Shown: positions 1-9,552, numbered from the stretch's first letter. The stretch: 64,000 nt of DNA from Pseudalkalibacillus hwajinpoensis (GCF_015234585.1 NZ_JADFCM010000001.1:1364001-1428000), one strand, 5' to 3'. The notes: generated by a model not told the origin, from the sequence alone. Made by a program: numbers and translations.

Positions 1-1
1 C

Positions 2-1669
2 GTTGCTCGTTTAAATTTCTCACATGGTGACTTTGAAGAACACGGGAATCGTATTAAATCAATCCGTGCAGTTGCTGAAAAGCTAGGAAAAAACGTTGCG
101 ATCCTTTTAGATACAAAAGGCCCGGAAATCCGTACGAACAATATGGAGAACGGTGGAATCGATCTTGAAGCTGGTCAACAGCTTATCGTTTCAATGGAAG
201 AAGTACTTGGTACAACTGAGAAAATCTCTGTCACATATCCTGAACTTGTTAATGATGTTCACGTTGGATCTAAGATTCTACTTGATGATGGATTGATTGA
301 ACTTGAAGTAAAGCAAATTGAGAAGAATGAACTTTATACTGAGGTTCTAAATAATGGAACATTGAAAAACAAAAAAGGTGTTAACGTACCTAACGTGAGC
401 GTTAACCTTCCTGGTATTACAGATAAGGATGCTGCAGATATTGAATTCGGTATTGAACAGGGTGTAGACTTTATTGCTGCGTCATTCGTTCGTCGAGTAT
501 CCGATGTTCTTGATATCCGTAAACTTCTTGAGAAGCATAAAGCAACTGACATTCAAATTATCCCTAAGATTGAAAACCGTGAAGGTGTTGATAATATCGA
601 TTCCATCCTTGAGATTTCAGATGGTTTAATGGTTGCTCGCGGTGATCTAGGTGTTGAAATTCCTGCTGAAGAAGTACCTCTTGTACAAAAGCAGCTTATT
701 AAAAAGTGTAATGCACTTGGAAAGCCAGTTATTACTGCAACACAAATGCTTGATTCTATGCAGCGTAATCCTCGTCCAACTCGTGCGGAAGCGAGTGACG
801 TTGCCAATGCTATTCTTGATGGCACAGATGCAATCATGCTTTCAGGTGAAACAGCGGCAGGATCTTATCCGGTAGAAGCTGTTCAAACTATGCATAACAT
901 TGCTTCTTATACTGAAAAATCATTGAACTTCCGTGAGCTTCTTTCTGTAAGAAGTAAAGAAACAGAAACAAATACAACAAATGCGATTAGTGAATCAGTA
1001 GCTCACACAGCTTACAACTTAAATGTGCCAGCAATTATTACAGCTACTGAGAGCGGACATACAGCGCGTATGATTGCTAAATACCGTCCGAAGGCACCGA
1101 TTGTAGCTGTAACAAATACGGCTAGCGTTTGCCGCAAGCTTGCTCTTGTATGGGGCGTTCATGCACAAGAAGGACACAAAGTATCAACAACAGACGAAAT
1201 GCTAGAAGTTGCAGTTGATGCTTCAATCCAGTCTGGAATTGTAAATCACGGAGATACAGTTGTTATTACTGCTGGTGTTCCAGTTGGAGAATCTGGTACA
1301 ACGAACTTGATGAAAGTTCACGTTATCGGTGATATTCTTGCAAAAGCTCAAGGAATTGGGAAAACATCTATTTCAGGAAGAATCGCAATCGCAAAAAATG
1401 CTCAAGAGGCGATTGATAAAGCAGATGGAAACACAATTCTAGTTACAATTGGCTCTGATAAAGATATGGTTCCTGCTCTAGAGAAGGCAGCAGGACTTAT
1501 TACAGAAGAAGGCGGACTTACTTGCCATGCTGCAGTTGTAGGTCTTAGTCTTGGACTACCTGTCGTAGTTGGTCTTGAAAATGCGACACAACTATTCGAA
1601 GAAGGTCAACAAGTAACACTTGATGCAACGACTGGAATTATTTACAACGGGAAAGCAAGCATTCTATAA
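2..1669 (+). CDS. pyk: Pyruvate kinase, 5'-truncated by window edge
   Basis: Transfers phosphate from phosphoenolpyruvate to ADP, the last step of glycolysis in the cytosol. The frame is open from base 2, so the gene starts before the window; about 555 residues are visible and roughly 30 are missing compared with the 585-residue Bacillus enzyme. Seen: ARLNFSHG near the start, [11 protein letters not shown], the active-site signature [22 protein letters not shown], and a C-terminal extension with the PEP-utilising-type motif [11 protein letters not shown] near the end. That extra domain is typical of Bacillus and Geobacillus pyruvate kinases. It ends just before an intrinsic terminator. An internal ATG at 143 is not the start because homology continues upstream. 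Confidence 0.97.
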   Translation, partial: VARLNFSHGDFEEHGNRIKSIRAVAEKLGKNVAILLDTKGPEIRTNNMENGGIDLEAGQQLIVSMEEVLGTTEKISVTYPELVNDVHVGSKILLDDGLIELEVKQIEKNELYTEVLNNGTLKNKKGVNVPNVSVNLPGITDKDAADIEFGIEQGVDFIAASFVRRVSDVLDIRKLLEKHKATDIQIIPKIENREGVDNIDSILEISDGLMVARGDLGVEIPAEEVPLVQKQLIKKCNALGKPVITATQMLDSMQRNPRPTRAEASDVANAILDGTDAIMLSGETAAGSYPVEAVQTMHNIASYTEKSLNFRELLSVRSKETETNTTNAISESVAHTAYNLNVPAIITATESGHTARMIAKYRPKAPIVAVTNTASVCRKLALVWGVHAQEGHKVSTTDEMLEVAVDASIQSGIVNHGDTVVITAGVPVGESGTTNLMKVHVIGDILAKAQGIGKTSISGRIAIAKNAQEAIDKADGNTILVTIGSDKDMVPALEKAAGLITEEGGLTCHAAVVGLSLGLPVVVGLENATQLFEEGQQVTLDATTGIIYNGKASIL

Positions 1670-1688
1670 GCAAGATTGAAACTTTTAA

Positions 1689-1722
1689 AAGGCTGTCGAG
1701 AAAATCGACAGCCTTTATTATT
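1689..1722 (+). terminator. Intrinsic terminator after pyk
   Basis: Perfect GGCTGTCGA / TCGACAGCC stem with an AAAA-type loop, followed by a T-rich run, 20 bases after the pyk stop. Confidence 0.85.
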
Positions 1723-1849
1723 TAACTTATTTTGGGTATTCTTCACTGGGGATTAGGTTAATGGTGCAATTGAGTTCGAAAATTATTTTAAATCACGTAT
1801 AATAGTGTTAACGGGACAATTTCCCGATTATGATTGAGGGAGCTATGTC

Positions 1850-2242
1850 ATGTTTCGTATTTTGTTGCTTTTTATTATTATCGTTCCAGCTCTAGAGATC
1901 GCTTTGTTACTTCTATCAGGAAGAACACTGGGACTTATTCCGACAGTATTATTGATTATTGGTACAGGGATTCTAGGAGCGTGGCTTGCGCGTAAAGAAG
2001 GGGCAGAAACGATCCAAAAGGTTAACAGACAAATGCAATCAGGCCAGATGCCTGGAGATGCTATTTTAGATGGTCTATGCATACTCGTAGGTGGTGTCGT
2101 TCTACTCACACCAGGCTTCATCACAGATGCAACAGGATTTTTACTTCTCATCCCGGCAACGAGAAAACCTTTTAAGAGATGGATTAAGAAATTCCTTGAA
2201 CGTCGAATGAATAATGGTCAGTTTATGTTTATTAGAAGGTAA
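1850..2242 (+). CDS. fxsA: FxsA family membrane protein
   Basis: Small (130 aa) integral membrane protein of the FxsA family, named for an E. coli protein that when overproduced relieves phage T7 exclusion by the F plasmid; its normal role is unknown. Seen: a hydrophobic N-terminal half, the family-typical SGRTLGLIPTVLLIIGTGIL stretch around residues 23-45, another hydrophobic stretch near residues 80-105 (GGVVLLTPGFITD), and a basic C-terminal tail. The ATG at 1850 follows a GAGGGAG ribosome site. B. subtilis also carries an FxsA-type gene beside pyk and ytvI. A TATAAT hexamer at 1798-1803 may be its -10 element. Confidence 0.9.
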   Translation: MFRILLLFIIIVPALEIALLLLSGRTLGLIPTVLLIIGTGILGAWLARKEGAETIQKVNRQMQSGQMPGDAILDGLCILVGGVVLLTPGFITDATGFLLLIPATRKPFKRWIKKFLERRMNNGQFMFIRR

Positions 2243-2279
2243 AAATTCTGCCTTAGAAACGTATAATGAAATGTCCTTA

Positions 2280-2311
2280 AGGAGCTTGAATACATATTCA
2301 AGCTCCTTTTC
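2280..2311 (+). terminator. Intrinsic terminator after fxsA
   Basis: AAGGAGCTTGAA and TTCAAGCTCCTT arms around a short loop, then TTTT. Confidence 0.8.
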
Positions 2312-2360
2312 TATTGGAAGAAATAAAGTGTGATTTGACATTTATAAAATAGTAAATTAT

Positions 2361-2397
2361 ATTAATTGATAGATCAATGATTGAGCTATCAATTAAT
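2361..2397. promoter_or_regulatory. Operator-like palindrome 1 upstream of marR-type gene
   Basis: Perfect 12-base inverted arms (2361-2372 and 2386-2397, core AATTGATAG / CTATCAATT) enclosing a second small palindrome TCAATGATTGA at the centre. The same 37-base layout recurs 76 bases downstream. Probably bound by the MarR-family regulator encoded next to it; that is inference. Confidence 0.6.
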
Positions 2398-2410
2398 TAA
2401 GGTTTTATTG

Positions 2411-2439
2411 TTGACATCAAGGAACTCATCTAGTATATT
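2411..2439 (+). promoter_or_regulatory. SigA promoter of the MarR/nitroreductase operon
   Basis: TTGACA (2411-2416), 17-base spacer, TATATT (2434-2439). Palindrome 2 begins inside the -10 hexamer, so repressor binding there would block transcription. Confidence 0.8.
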
Positions 2440-2473
2440 AGTTGATGAGTCAACGATTGACCCATCAACTGAT
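2437..2473. promoter_or_regulatory. Operator-like palindrome 2 overlapping promoter
   Basis: Arms ATTAGTTGATG (2437-2447) and CATCAACTGAT (2463-2473), one mismatch, again with an inner palindrome GTCAA-CGA-TTGAC. Same total length and internal design as palindrome 1. Confidence 0.65.
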
Positions 2474-2490
2474 TGAAGGAGGAGGATGCG

Positions 2491-2925
2491 TTGAAGAATT
2501 CTTGTTCAAATGAAGGCGAAATTTTATATCAGTTAAATGATATTTACAAGCAAATGAGCCCTAAATTCGAACGATGCACCGGCATCAGTCAGTCTCGCTT
2601 AGAGCTCCTGCATAAATTGTTTGAGGTTGATGAAATTAGCCAAACAGCATTGCAGAAAGAAGTGAATATTGATAGCGCTGCTGTAACGAGACATTTAAAG
2701 CAGTTGGAAGTGAAAAAAATGGTTGCTCGTCGTAAAAATCCAGACGATAACCGGTTTACCTTCGTGAGGTTAACAGAAGAAGGCAGAGATCGAATTGCAT
2801 CTTTTCGGAAAGAGAAAGAGCAATTCATTCAAAAGGTACTAAAAGATTTTACTGAGCAGGAACAATCAGAATTATCGAATATGCTTAACCGTATTCAAAG
2901 TAACATTAAAGAAATTCAATACTAA
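2491..2925 (+). CDS. MarR family transcriptional regulator
   Basis: Predicted dimeric winged-helix DNA-binding repressor of 144 aa. Seen: helix-turn-helix and wing region around residues 45-90 (QTALQKEVNIDSAAVTRHLK, then RRKNPDDNRFTFVRLTEEG), the usual MarR pattern. The TTG at 2491 is chosen as start because AAGGAGGAGG lies 5 bases upstream; the alternative TTG at 2473 precedes that ribosome site. It heads an operon with a nitroreductase and a small monooxygenase, a neighbourhood that in Bacillus often responds to quinones or electrophiles. Autoregulation through the two palindromes is likely. The ligand is not visible from sequence, and no redox-sensing Cys arrangement could be assigned with confidence. 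Confidence 0.85.
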   Translation: MKNSCSNEGEILYQLNDIYKQMSPKFERCTGISQSRLELLHKLFEVDEISQTALQKEVNIDSAAVTRHLKQLEVKKMVARRKNPDDNRFTFVRLTEEGRDRIASFRKEKEQFIQKVLKDFTEQEQSELSNMLNRIQSNIKEIQY

Positions 2926-2952
2926 CTAGAAAAGTACTAAGGAGAATTAACG

Positions 2953-3588
2953 ATGAATGCAACGAAAATAAATGACTTTAACGAAATTATTACAGGGCGC
3001 CGCTCAATCCGCCATTATGATCCATCCGTGAAAATAAGTAAAGAAGAGATGACTGAAATACTAACTGAAGCAACACTCGCACCCTCTTCAGTGAACCTTC
3101 AACCATGGCGTTTTGTCGTTATTGATAGCGAAGAAGGAAAGGCGACATTAGCACCACTTGCTAAATTCAACCAGTCTCAAGTTGAAACTTCTTCAGCAAT
3201 GATTGCCGTTTTTGTTGATATGAACAGCTTGGACTATGCTGATGAAATTTATGACACTGCTGTACAAAAAGGGTATATGCCTGCAGAAGTTAGAGATCAG
3301 CAGCTTCCAGCGATTAAAGGGTTGTTAGAAGGAATGTCAACAGAGCAGTTTAGAGAAATGAACCTCATTGATGGTGGTTTGGTATCCATGCAGTTAATGC
3401 TTGCTGCACGTGCACACGGTTATGACACCAATCCAATTGGAGGATATGAGAAAGCTCAAATCGCTGAAGCTTACGGTATGGATAAAGAGCGTTACTACCC
3501 AGTTATGTTGCTTTCAATTGGTAAAGCAGCAAATGAAGGCTACAAATCTGTACGCTTACCTGTTGAATCGATTGCAGAGTGGAAATAA
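2953..3588 (+). CDS. Nitroreductase family FMN-dependent oxidoreductase
   Basis: Member of the NAD(P)H:FMN nitroreductase fold (211 aa), expected to reduce nitroaromatics, quinones or flavin. Seen: the FMN phosphate-binding start GRRSIRHYDPS at residues 16-26, APSSVNLQPWRF at about 43-54, and the C-terminal FMN-contact region PVMLLSIGKA. The size fits the dimeric family. It starts 27 bases after the MarR gene behind AAGGAG and is followed 37 bases later by the monooxygenase, so the three form one transcription unit. The natural substrate is unknown; the regulator and neighbour suggest detoxification of quinone-like compounds. Confidence 0.88.
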   Translation: MNATKINDFNEIITGRRSIRHYDPSVKISKEEMTEILTEATLAPSSVNLQPWRFVVIDSEEGKATLAPLAKFNQSQVETSSAMIAVFVDMNSLDYADEIYDTAVQKGYMPAEVRDQQLPAIKGLLEGMSTEQFREMNLIDGGLVSMQLMLAARAHGYDTNPIGGYEKAQIAEAYGMDKERYYPVMLLSIGKAANEGYKSVRLPVESIAEWK

Positions 3589-3625
3589 AAAAATAAAAAT
3601 AAAAATTGAAAAGAGGAAATGAACA

Positions 3626-3922
3626 ATGATTATTATTCACGCAGGATTACAAATTAACCCGGCTAAAGAAGAAGAATTTCTTAAAGAAGTGACAACTTTG
3701 ATTGAAGCGGCTAGAAATGAAGAAGGTAACATTTCTTATACACTTTCAAAAGAAGTTGAAAAAGAGAACACTTATAAAATGATTGAAGCTTATGAAGATA
3801 TGGCTGCAGTCGAAGCGCATAACCAAAGTGCTCATTTTCAAGCTTTTGTAGGTAAAGCACCAGAATATCTAGTTGCACCTTTAGAAGTTAAAGTTTATGA
3901 CGCTACTGAGATACAAAAATAA
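3626..3922 (+). CDS. Antibiotic biosynthesis monooxygenase (ABM) domain protein
   Basis: Small (98 aa) ferredoxin-like ABM-fold protein, like the quinol monooxygenases YgiN and YcnE. Seen: the family pattern of an N-terminal beta strand (MIIIHAGLQI), PAKEEEFLKE, EEGNISYTL, and the HNQSAHFQAF motif near residues 65-74. These proteins act without metal or flavin on quinols and related compounds. RBS GAGGAAA precedes the ATG. It is the last gene of the MarR-nitroreductase unit, since a strong terminator follows. Together the operon looks like a quinone or electrophile response module; substrate is inference. Confidence 0.85.
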   Translation: MIIIHAGLQINPAKEEEFLKEVTTLIEAARNEEGNISYTLSKEVEKENTYKMIEAYEDMAAVEAHNQSAHFQAFVGKAPEYLVAPLEVKVYDATEIQK

Positions 3923-3954
3923 TAACTACTAGATAGCGACAAGCTTTCGGCTGT

Positions 3955-4003
3955 AGCATGGGAACAACGTCCAAATGAGACGTTGCTCCCATGCTTTTTT
4001 TTT
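3955..4003 (+). terminator. Intrinsic terminator after ABM gene
   Basis: Long stem AGCATGGGAACAACGT / ACGTTGCTCCCATGCT with one mismatch, followed by nine T. Confidence 0.85.
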
Positions 4004-4122
4004 GCTCCATTATTAAAGGAGATTTGATATAGTCGCTCAGACTGATTTTTCTATTAGTGATTCATCCAATTGGTTTCTAGCGACGCCTGTACGAACCACT
4101 AAAGTTAACAGCGTAATTAGAC

Positions 4123-5232
4123 TCATGCTCCTTTGATAAAACCCCAAATGTCCTTGAAAACATTTGCATGATAAAGAGTTTTTAGTACAACGAGAAGTAC
4201 TGGGCCGATGATTAGACCAATGAACCCAAATAGTTGGAAGCCTACAAAGAGAGCAATCAATGTTGCGAGAGGATCGAGTCCAATATTCGATGATAGCACT
4301 TTAGGCTCCATGACTTGACGTTGAATCACGACAACTCCATAAAGAATAGAAAGTCCTATGGTCAATCCGTAGTTTCCGATTAAAAAGGAATAAATCATCC
4401 ATGGCACGAAAATTGCGCCTGTACCAAGGTATGGTAGTAAATCGACAAGCCCAATGATAATCGCTATGGTAATCGCATAATCTACCCGTAAAATAAAAAG
4501 ACCAACTAAAACAATGATCGCTGTCATTGAAATAAGGGTAAGCTGTGCTTTCAGAAAGCCAAATAGAGCGCGTCTTAAGTCAATATAAACGGTGCTAATA
4601 CTTTCTTGGATATCAGTTCTTACTTTTAATTTCATCCAATTTATGAACTTATACCAGTCTTTACTAATAAAGAAAGTGGCAAGCATAGAAAAGACAAGAA
4701 CTGTTAGGATCGTAGGTAAGCTGACGATAAACGAGCGGATTCCTTCAACAAGAGATTGAAGTATATTCGTAAGGGTAGTTGTAATGGTTGTTCCAATGGA
4801 TTGGATATTATCGAGTACAGTGGTTTGTTGATCTTTGTTCAAATCCTTAAATAATTCTTCAAGCTGATAATAAAGTGGCATGACGTGAGACACGAAAAGA
4901 TCTTCTATGAATAAGACAATTTCCTGAAAATTTCCTGGTAATACATTTGCGATATATACAACGCCTTGTACAACTTCATTTACTAGCAGAGCAATAAAGG
5001 CTGCAAGGACTCCTATAAGGAATAGAATTGATAGGGCTACAGCGAGCGGTCTCGGTATTTTCGCTCGGTTTTCTAATAAATCTACGAGAGGGTTAATTAG
5101 AAAAGCGAGCAGCAGAGCGATGACAAATGGATAAGCAAGATGCCAGATATAATAAAAGGAGATCAGAGAAACAATAATAAGAAGAATGACAAGTAGAAAG
5201 CGTAAGATTCTATGTATGTACTTCCAATTCAT
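4123..5232 (-). CDS. ytvI: YtvI-type sporulation membrane protein (AI-2E exporter family)
   Basis: Polytopic membrane protein of 369 aa in the AI-2E/PerM transporter family; in Bacillus the orthologue at this locus is YtvI, annotated as a sporulation integral membrane protein. Seen: an N-terminal pair of hydrophobic segments (LLVILLIIVSLISFYYIWHL and a following one), an amphipathic middle (residues about 105-150), and a C-terminal set of four to five segments with the family-typical DLLPYLGTGAIFVPW. RBS AAGGGGG lies before the ATG (read on the minus strand). It is transcribed away from ytwI. The transported substrate is unknown. Confidence 0.88.
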   Translation of the reverse strand: MNWKYIHRILRFLLVILLIIVSLISFYYIWHLAYPFVIALLLAFLINPLVDLLENRAKIPRPLAVALSILFLIGVLAAFIALLVNEVVQGVVYIANVLPGNFQEIVLFIEDLFVSHVMPLYYQLEELFKDLNKDQQTTVLDNIQSIGTTITTTLTNILQSLVEGIRSFIVSLPTILTVLVFSMLATFFISKDWYKFINWMKLKVRTDIQESISTVYIDLRRALFGFLKAQLTLISMTAIIVLVGLFILRVDYAITIAIIIGLVDLLPYLGTGAIFVPWMIYSFLIGNYGLTIGLSILYGVVVIQRQVMEPKVLSSNIGLDPLATLIALFVGFQLFGFIGLIIGPVLLVVLKTLYHANVFKDIWGFIKGA

Positions 5233-5369
5233 TTGAATCCCCCTTATGTCTTTCCTATATTTTACACCGGTTGCTTCGTGACAATCAATTGGGATTGAGA
5301 TGATCCGTGCTTAAATTCATAAAATTTGTTATACTATAAGAGTTCTGTTAGTGTGAAAGAGGGAGTTAT

Positions 5370-5837
5370 ATGACAATTATTTCACAGCCTACCATCTTTT
5401 TGCTTATCTTACTTGGGATCGCACTTGTAGCGAAGAATAGCTCACTGATCATTGCGGTAGTCGTTTTATTACTAATCAAAGCAGTGGGATTAGGTGATAA
5501 AGTGTTTCCGATATTTCAATCCAAAGGCATTTCATGGGGCGTAACGATTATAACCATTGCCGTACTCGTTCCAATTGCTAGTGGTGAAATAGGGTTTAAG
5601 CAACTTGGAGAAGCTGTAAAATCTTCCTATGCCTGGATTGCGATGGGGGCAGGAGTGTTTGTAGCCATCATAGCTTCAAAAGGCATCGTCTTACTTCAGA
5701 ATGATCCGCATATTACGACAGCACTTGTATTTGGTACTATTCTTGCAGTTGCCGTTTTTCAAGGGATTGCTGTAGGCCCATTAATAGGAGCTGGAATTGC
5801 CTACATGGCTATGAAAATTGTCGAATTTTTTAACTGA
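5370..5837 (+). CDS. ytwI: YtwI family membrane protein (DUF441/UPF0756)
   Basis: Protein of 155 aa made almost entirely of hydrophobic helices (four to five), matching the DUF441/UPF0756 family of unknown function. Seen: LLILLGIALVAKNSSLIIAV at the N-terminus, then KSKGISWGV-like loop (QSKGISWGVTIITIAVLVP), a mid GEIGFKQ segment typical of the family, and a glycine-rich C-terminal helix pair (GPLIGAGIAYMAMK). RBS AGAGGGAG precedes the ATG. It is divergent from ytvI and upstream of citZ, the same order as in B. subtilis. No function should be assigned. Confidence 0.88.
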   Translation: MTIISQPTIFLLILLGIALVAKNSSLIIAVVVLLLIKAVGLGDKVFPIFQSKGISWGVTIITIAVLVPIASGEIGFKQLGEAVKSSYAWIAMGAGVFVAIIASKGIVLLQNDPHITTALVFGTILAVAVFQGIAVGPLIGAGIAYMAMKIVEFFN

Positions 5838-5939
5838 ACGACTGTTCAGGAAGGGGTGCTTGTGCATTATTTCTTTGATTATCAATTCAGATTTTCGGCA
5901 TATGAGAAAAAAAGGAATTGATGAAATTATGCATATTCA

Positions 5940-5968
5940 TTCACAAATATCAGAGAATTGTTTATAAT
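5940..5968 (+). promoter_or_regulatory. citZ promoter
   Basis: TTCACA (5940-5945), 17-base spacer, TATAAT (5963-5968). This predicts a 5' leader of about 115 bases before the citZ start. Confidence 0.7.
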
Positions 5969-6019
5969 GAGAACTGACGCACCAACTTGTACATAGGTTC
6001 TTATTTTTTTTGGAGCGTT

Positions 6020-6036
6020 TTAAAAGCGTTATCAAA
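6020..6036 (+). promoter_or_regulatory. cre-like CcpA site in citZ leader
   Basis: Matches the cre consensus WTGNAANCGNWWNCAWW at all fixed positions except one (G to A). It lies downstream of the predicted transcription start, where CcpA acts as a roadblock or repressor. CcpA control of citZ is known in B. subtilis. Confidence 0.5.
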
Positions 6037-6091
6037 GCAGAATTTTTAGAAAATAACAGAGCCAATAATATGGAAAAGGAGAGGGAGACGT

Positions 6092-7207
6092 ATGACGACT
6101 ACACGCGGATTAGAAGGCGTAGTTGCAACAACATCATCGATTAGTTCTATCGTTAATGATGTCTTAACATACAGAGGATATAACATCGATGACCTCGCTG
6201 AGAATGCTAGTTTTGAAGAAGTAATTTATCTTTTATGGAATGATAAACTTCCAAATAAGACAGAACTTGAGGAATTTACAGCTGATTTTGCCAAAAATGC
6301 AGCTATTCCTGAAGAAATCGTTGCTCAAATGAAGTCTTATCCAAGTGATAAAGTACATCCGATGGCAGCTCTTCGTACTGCTGTTTCTACACTTGCTTTA
6401 TATGACGAAGAAGCAGATGATATGAGTGAAGAAGCGAATTATCGTAAGGCGATTCGTCTTCAAGCTAAAATACCTACTGTTGTAACCGCTTTTTCCCGGG
6501 TTCGTGAAGGAAAAGATCCAGTAGAACCTAAGAAAGATCTAAGCTTTGCAGCTAACTTTTTATACACATTAACTGGTGAGCTTCCGGAAGATGTGGCTGT
6601 GACAGCTATCAATAAAGCCCTAGTCCTTCATGCAGACCATGAACTGAACGCTTCCACTTTTACCGCTCGCGTATGTGTAGCTACTTTATCTGATATGTAT
6701 TCAGGTGTCACTGCAGCGATTGGTGCTCTTAAGGGACCTCTTCACGGTGGGGCAAATGAACGCGTGATGGCTATGTTAAGTGAAATCGGCAGCGTTGATA
6801 ATGTCGAACCTTATTTGCAAAATGCATTTGATAACAAAGAAAAGATCATGGGCTTTGGACATCGCGTTTACAAGACAGGTGACCCGCGTGCGAAGCATTT
6901 ACGAGAGATGTCACGTCAGTTAACTGACCTTACAGGTGAAACAAAATGGTATGAGATGTCAACGAAGATGGAAGAAATCGTTACAAGTGAGAAAGGTCTT
7001 CCACCTAACGTAGACTTCTATTCAGCTTCTGTTTACCATAGTCTTGGCATTGATCATGACCTGTTCACGCCACTTTTTGCAGTGAGTAGAGTTTCTGGTT
7101 GGATTGCTCATATCCTAGAGCAATATAGTAACAATCGCCTCATTCGTCCGCGTGCAGAATATATTGGTTCAACGAATCAGACATATGTAAAAGTAGAAGA
7201 CAGATAG
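6092..7207 (+). CDS. citZ: Citrate synthase
   Basis: Condenses acetyl-CoA with oxaloacetate to citrate, entry to the TCA cycle, in the cytosol. The 371-aa length is that of Bacillus type I dimeric enzymes. Seen: catalytic and binding signatures HADHELNASTF (about residues 187-197), LKGPLHGGANE (about 217-227), FGHRVYKTGDPRAK (about 256-269), and the active-site Asp in PPNVDFYSAS (about 310). RBS AAAGGAGAGGG precedes the ATG. First gene of the citZ-icd-mdh TCA cluster, the usual Bacillus order, with a cre-like site in its leader. Confidence 0.97.
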   Translation: MTTTRGLEGVVATTSSISSIVNDVLTYRGYNIDDLAENASFEEVIYLLWNDKLPNKTELEEFTADFAKNAAIPEEIVAQMKSYPSDKVHPMAALRTAVSTLALYDEEADDMSEEANYRKAIRLQAKIPTVVTAFSRVREGKDPVEPKKDLSFAANFLYTLTGELPEDVAVTAINKALVLHADHELNASTFTARVCVATLSDMYSGVTAAIGALKGPLHGGANERVMAMLSEIGSVDNVEPYLQNAFDNKEKIMGFGHRVYKTGDPRAKHLREMSRQLTDLTGETKWYEMSTKMEEIVTSEKGLPPNVDFYSASVYHSLGIDHDLFTPLFAVSRVSGWIAHILEQYSNNRLIRPRAEYIGSTNQTYVKVEDR

Positions 7208-7280
7208 AAGAAAACTCAGGGAGGATCATTTCTTCCCTGCTTAGCTAACATAAAAGTTATTTCAATAGGAGGAATACAGA

Positions 7281-8552
7281 ATGGCAAATGGAGAGAAGAT
7301 TACCGTAAATAATGGTGTACTAAATGTTCCAGATCACGCAATTATTCCGTATATTGAAGGAGATGGGACTGGTCCCGATATTTGGGCAGCTGCCTCTAAA
7401 GTTATCGAAGGTGCCGTAGACAAAGCTTACGGAGGAAAGAAGAAAATTGTATGGAAAGAAGTATATGCAGGTCAAAAAGCCTACGATAAAACAGGTGAAT
7501 GGCTACCAGCAGCTACTCTTGATGCAATTCGTGAATACATAATTGCAATTAAAGGGCCACTTACAACACCTGTAGGAGGAGGCATTCGTTCTCTTAACGT
7601 TGCACTTCGTCAAGAGCTTGATTTATTTACTTGCCTTCGTCCAGTTCGTTATTTTAAAGGAGTTCCTTCTCCAGTAAAACGCCCTGAAGATACAGATATG
7701 GTTATTTTCCGAGAAAATACAGAAGATATCTATGCTGGAATCGAGTTCCAAAAAGGATCAGATGAAGTGAAAAAAGTGATTTCATTCCTTCAAGATGAAA
7801 TGGGTGCAAAAAACATTCGTTTCCCTGAAACTTCAGGTATTGGTATTAAGCCAGTTTCTGAAGAAGGAACGAAGCGTCTTGTTCGCGCAGCGATTCAATA
7901 CGCTCTTGATGAAGGTCGTAGAAATGTAACGCTTGTTCATAAAGGGAACATCATGAAGTTCACAGAAGGCGCATTTAAAAACTGGGGCTATGAAGTGGCT
8001 GAACAAGAATTTGGAGATAAAGTCTTTACTTGGGCTGAATACGATCGTATCGTTGAAGAAAAAGGTAAAGATGCTGCGAACGAAGCTCAATCTAAAGCAG
8101 AAGGTGAAGGCAAACTCATCGTGAAAGATGCGATTGCGGACATTTTCTTGCAACAAATTCTTACTCGTCCAGCTGAGTTCGACGTTGTCGCTACAATGAA
8201 CCTTAACGGTGATTATGTATCGGATGCTCTTGCAGCGCAAGTTGGTGGAATTGGTATTGCTCCAGGAGCCAATATCAACTATGAAACTGGTCATGCTATT
8301 TTTGAAGCAACGCATGGTACAGCTCCAAAATATGCTGGTCTTGATAAAGTGAATCCATCATCTGTTATTCTGTCAGGCGTTCTTATGCTTGAGCACATTG
8401 GATGGAATGAAGCAGCTAAGCTAGTTCTTGATTCCATGGAAAAATCAATTGCGAATAAAGTTGTAACATATGACTTTGCGCGACTAATGGACGGCGCAAC
8501 AGAAGTGAAAACATCTGAATTTGGTGATGAACTAATCAACAATATGGACTAA
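7281..8552 (+). CDS. icd: Isocitrate dehydrogenase (NADP)
   Basis: Oxidatively decarboxylates isocitrate to 2-oxoglutarate with NADP. The 423-aa length is normal for the bacterial homodimeric enzyme. Seen: [20 protein letters not shown] around residues 94-114, containing the substrate-binding Ser (the residue that is phosphorylated in E. coli), [11 protein letters not shown], and the metal/substrate region [17 protein letters not shown] near residues 304-320, then [18 protein letters not shown] lies before the ATG. It follows citZ by 73 bases, a gap without a clear terminator, and precedes mdh. Confidence 0.97.
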   Translation: MANGEKITVNNGVLNVPDHAIIPYIEGDGTGPDIWAAASKVIEGAVDKAYGGKKKIVWKEVYAGQKAYDKTGEWLPAATLDAIREYIIAIKGPLTTPVGGGIRSLNVALRQELDLFTCLRPVRYFKGVPSPVKRPEDTDMVIFRENTEDIYAGIEFQKGSDEVKKVISFLQDEMGAKNIRFPETSGIGIKPVSEEGTKRLVRAAIQYALDEGRRNVTLVHKGNIMKFTEGAFKNWGYEVAEQEFGDKVFTWAEYDRIVEEKGKDAANEAQSKAEGEGKLIVKDAIADIFLQQILTRPAEFDVVATMNLNGDYVSDALAAQVGGIGIAPGANINYETGHAIFEATHGTAPKYAGLDKVNPSSVILSGVLMLEHIGWNEAAKLVLDSMEKSIANKVVTYDFARLMDGATEVKTSEFGDELINNMD

Positions 8553-8599
8553 TTCAACAGACCACCAATTTTGAACTGGATTAAAGGAGTGGCTATTAA

Positions 8600-9538
8600 A
8601 TGACAATGAAACGTAAGAAAGTTTCCGTAATTGGTGCAGGATTTACAGGTGCAACGACGGCTTTTCTACTAGCTCAAAAAGAACTTGCTGATGTAGTACT
8701 TGTAGATATCCCGAATCAAGAAGGTCCGACAAAAGGAAAAGCTCTTGATATGTTTGAAGCAAGCCCAGTTCAAGGATTTGACTCTAAAATCACAGGGACT
8801 TCAAGCTATGAAGATACAGCTGATTCAGATATTGTCGTTATCACTGCTGGAATTGCAAGGAAACCAGGGATGAGTCGCGATGATCTTGTGAATACTAATG
8901 CCAAAATCATGAAGAGCGTTACTCAAGAAATCGTAAAATATTCTCCTGAAACGACAATAATTGTTCTAACAAATCCTGTAGATGCCATGACGTATACGGT
9001 ATTTAAGGAGTCAGGTCTCCCTAAAAACCGTGTCATTGGGCAATCAGGCATTCTTGATTCTGCACGATTCCGCTCATTTATTGCTGAAGAATTAAATCTT
9101 TCTGTGAAAGATATTACCGGTTTCGTACTTGGTGGTCATGGTGATGATATGGTACCACTTGTTCGCTATTCATTTGCTGGAGGCATCCCTCTTCAAAGCC
9201 TTATTTCTGAAGACCGACTTAATGAAATTGTAGAACGTACACGTAAAGGTGGCGGGGAAATTGTGAGCCTGCTTGGAAATGGTAGTGCTTATTATGCTCC
9301 TGCTGCATCTCTTGTTGAGATGGTTGAAGCCATTTTAAAAGATCAACGCCGTGTGCTTCCTACAATCGCTTATCTTGAGGGTGAATATGGCTATGATGGT
9401 CTATACCTTGGTGTGCCAACAATACTTGGCGGTGGTGGGATTGAAGACATCATCGAATTAGATTTAACTGACGAAGAAAAGAAAGAGCTGGATAAATCAG
9501 CTGAATCTGTTCGTAAAGTTATGACGGTATTAGGTTAA
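8600..9538 (+). CDS. mdh: Malate dehydrogenase
   Basis: NAD-dependent malate:oxaloacetate oxidoreductase of the LDH-like (MDH3) type, 312 aa. Seen: [14 protein letters not shown] nucleotide-binding loop at residues 12-25, acidic VDIPNQEG consistent with NAD preference, [10 protein letters not shown] substrate loop with its arginines, [21 protein letters not shown], and the catalytic His in [18 protein letters not shown] stands 10 bases before ATG 8600; the second ATG at 8606 is less well placed. Last gene of the citZ-icd-mdh cluster, closed by a terminator. Confidence 0.97.
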   Translation: MTMKRKKVSVIGAGFTGATTAFLLAQKELADVVLVDIPNQEGPTKGKALDMFEASPVQGFDSKITGTSSYEDTADSDIVVITAGIARKPGMSRDDLVNTNAKIMKSVTQEIVKYSPETTIIVLTNPVDAMTYTVFKESGLPKNRVIGQSGILDSARFRSFIAEELNLSVKDITGFVLGGHGDDMVPLVRYSFAGGIPLQSLISEDRLNEIVERTRKGGGEIVSLLGNGSAYYAPAASLVEMVEAILKDQRRVLPTIAYLEGEYGYDGLYLGVPTILGGGGIEDIIELDLTDEEKKELDKSAESVRKVMTVLG

Positions 9539-9552
9539 TAAAGCCAATAAAG

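Noticed and set aside
4028..4122. Inverted-repeat-rich stretch after the ABM gene as a certain third repeat copy
   Set aside because: Similarity to the two clear copies is limited to short blocks; kept only as a possibility in the repeat finding.
5983..6010. Attenuator-like hairpin (AACTT/AGGTT plus T-run) in the citZ leader
   Set aside because: Five weak pairs with two G-U; too unstable to call a terminator.
7833..8315. 160-codon minus-strand frame inside icd
   Set aside because: Antisense shadow of a strongly conserved gene, without ribosome site or recognisable protein features.
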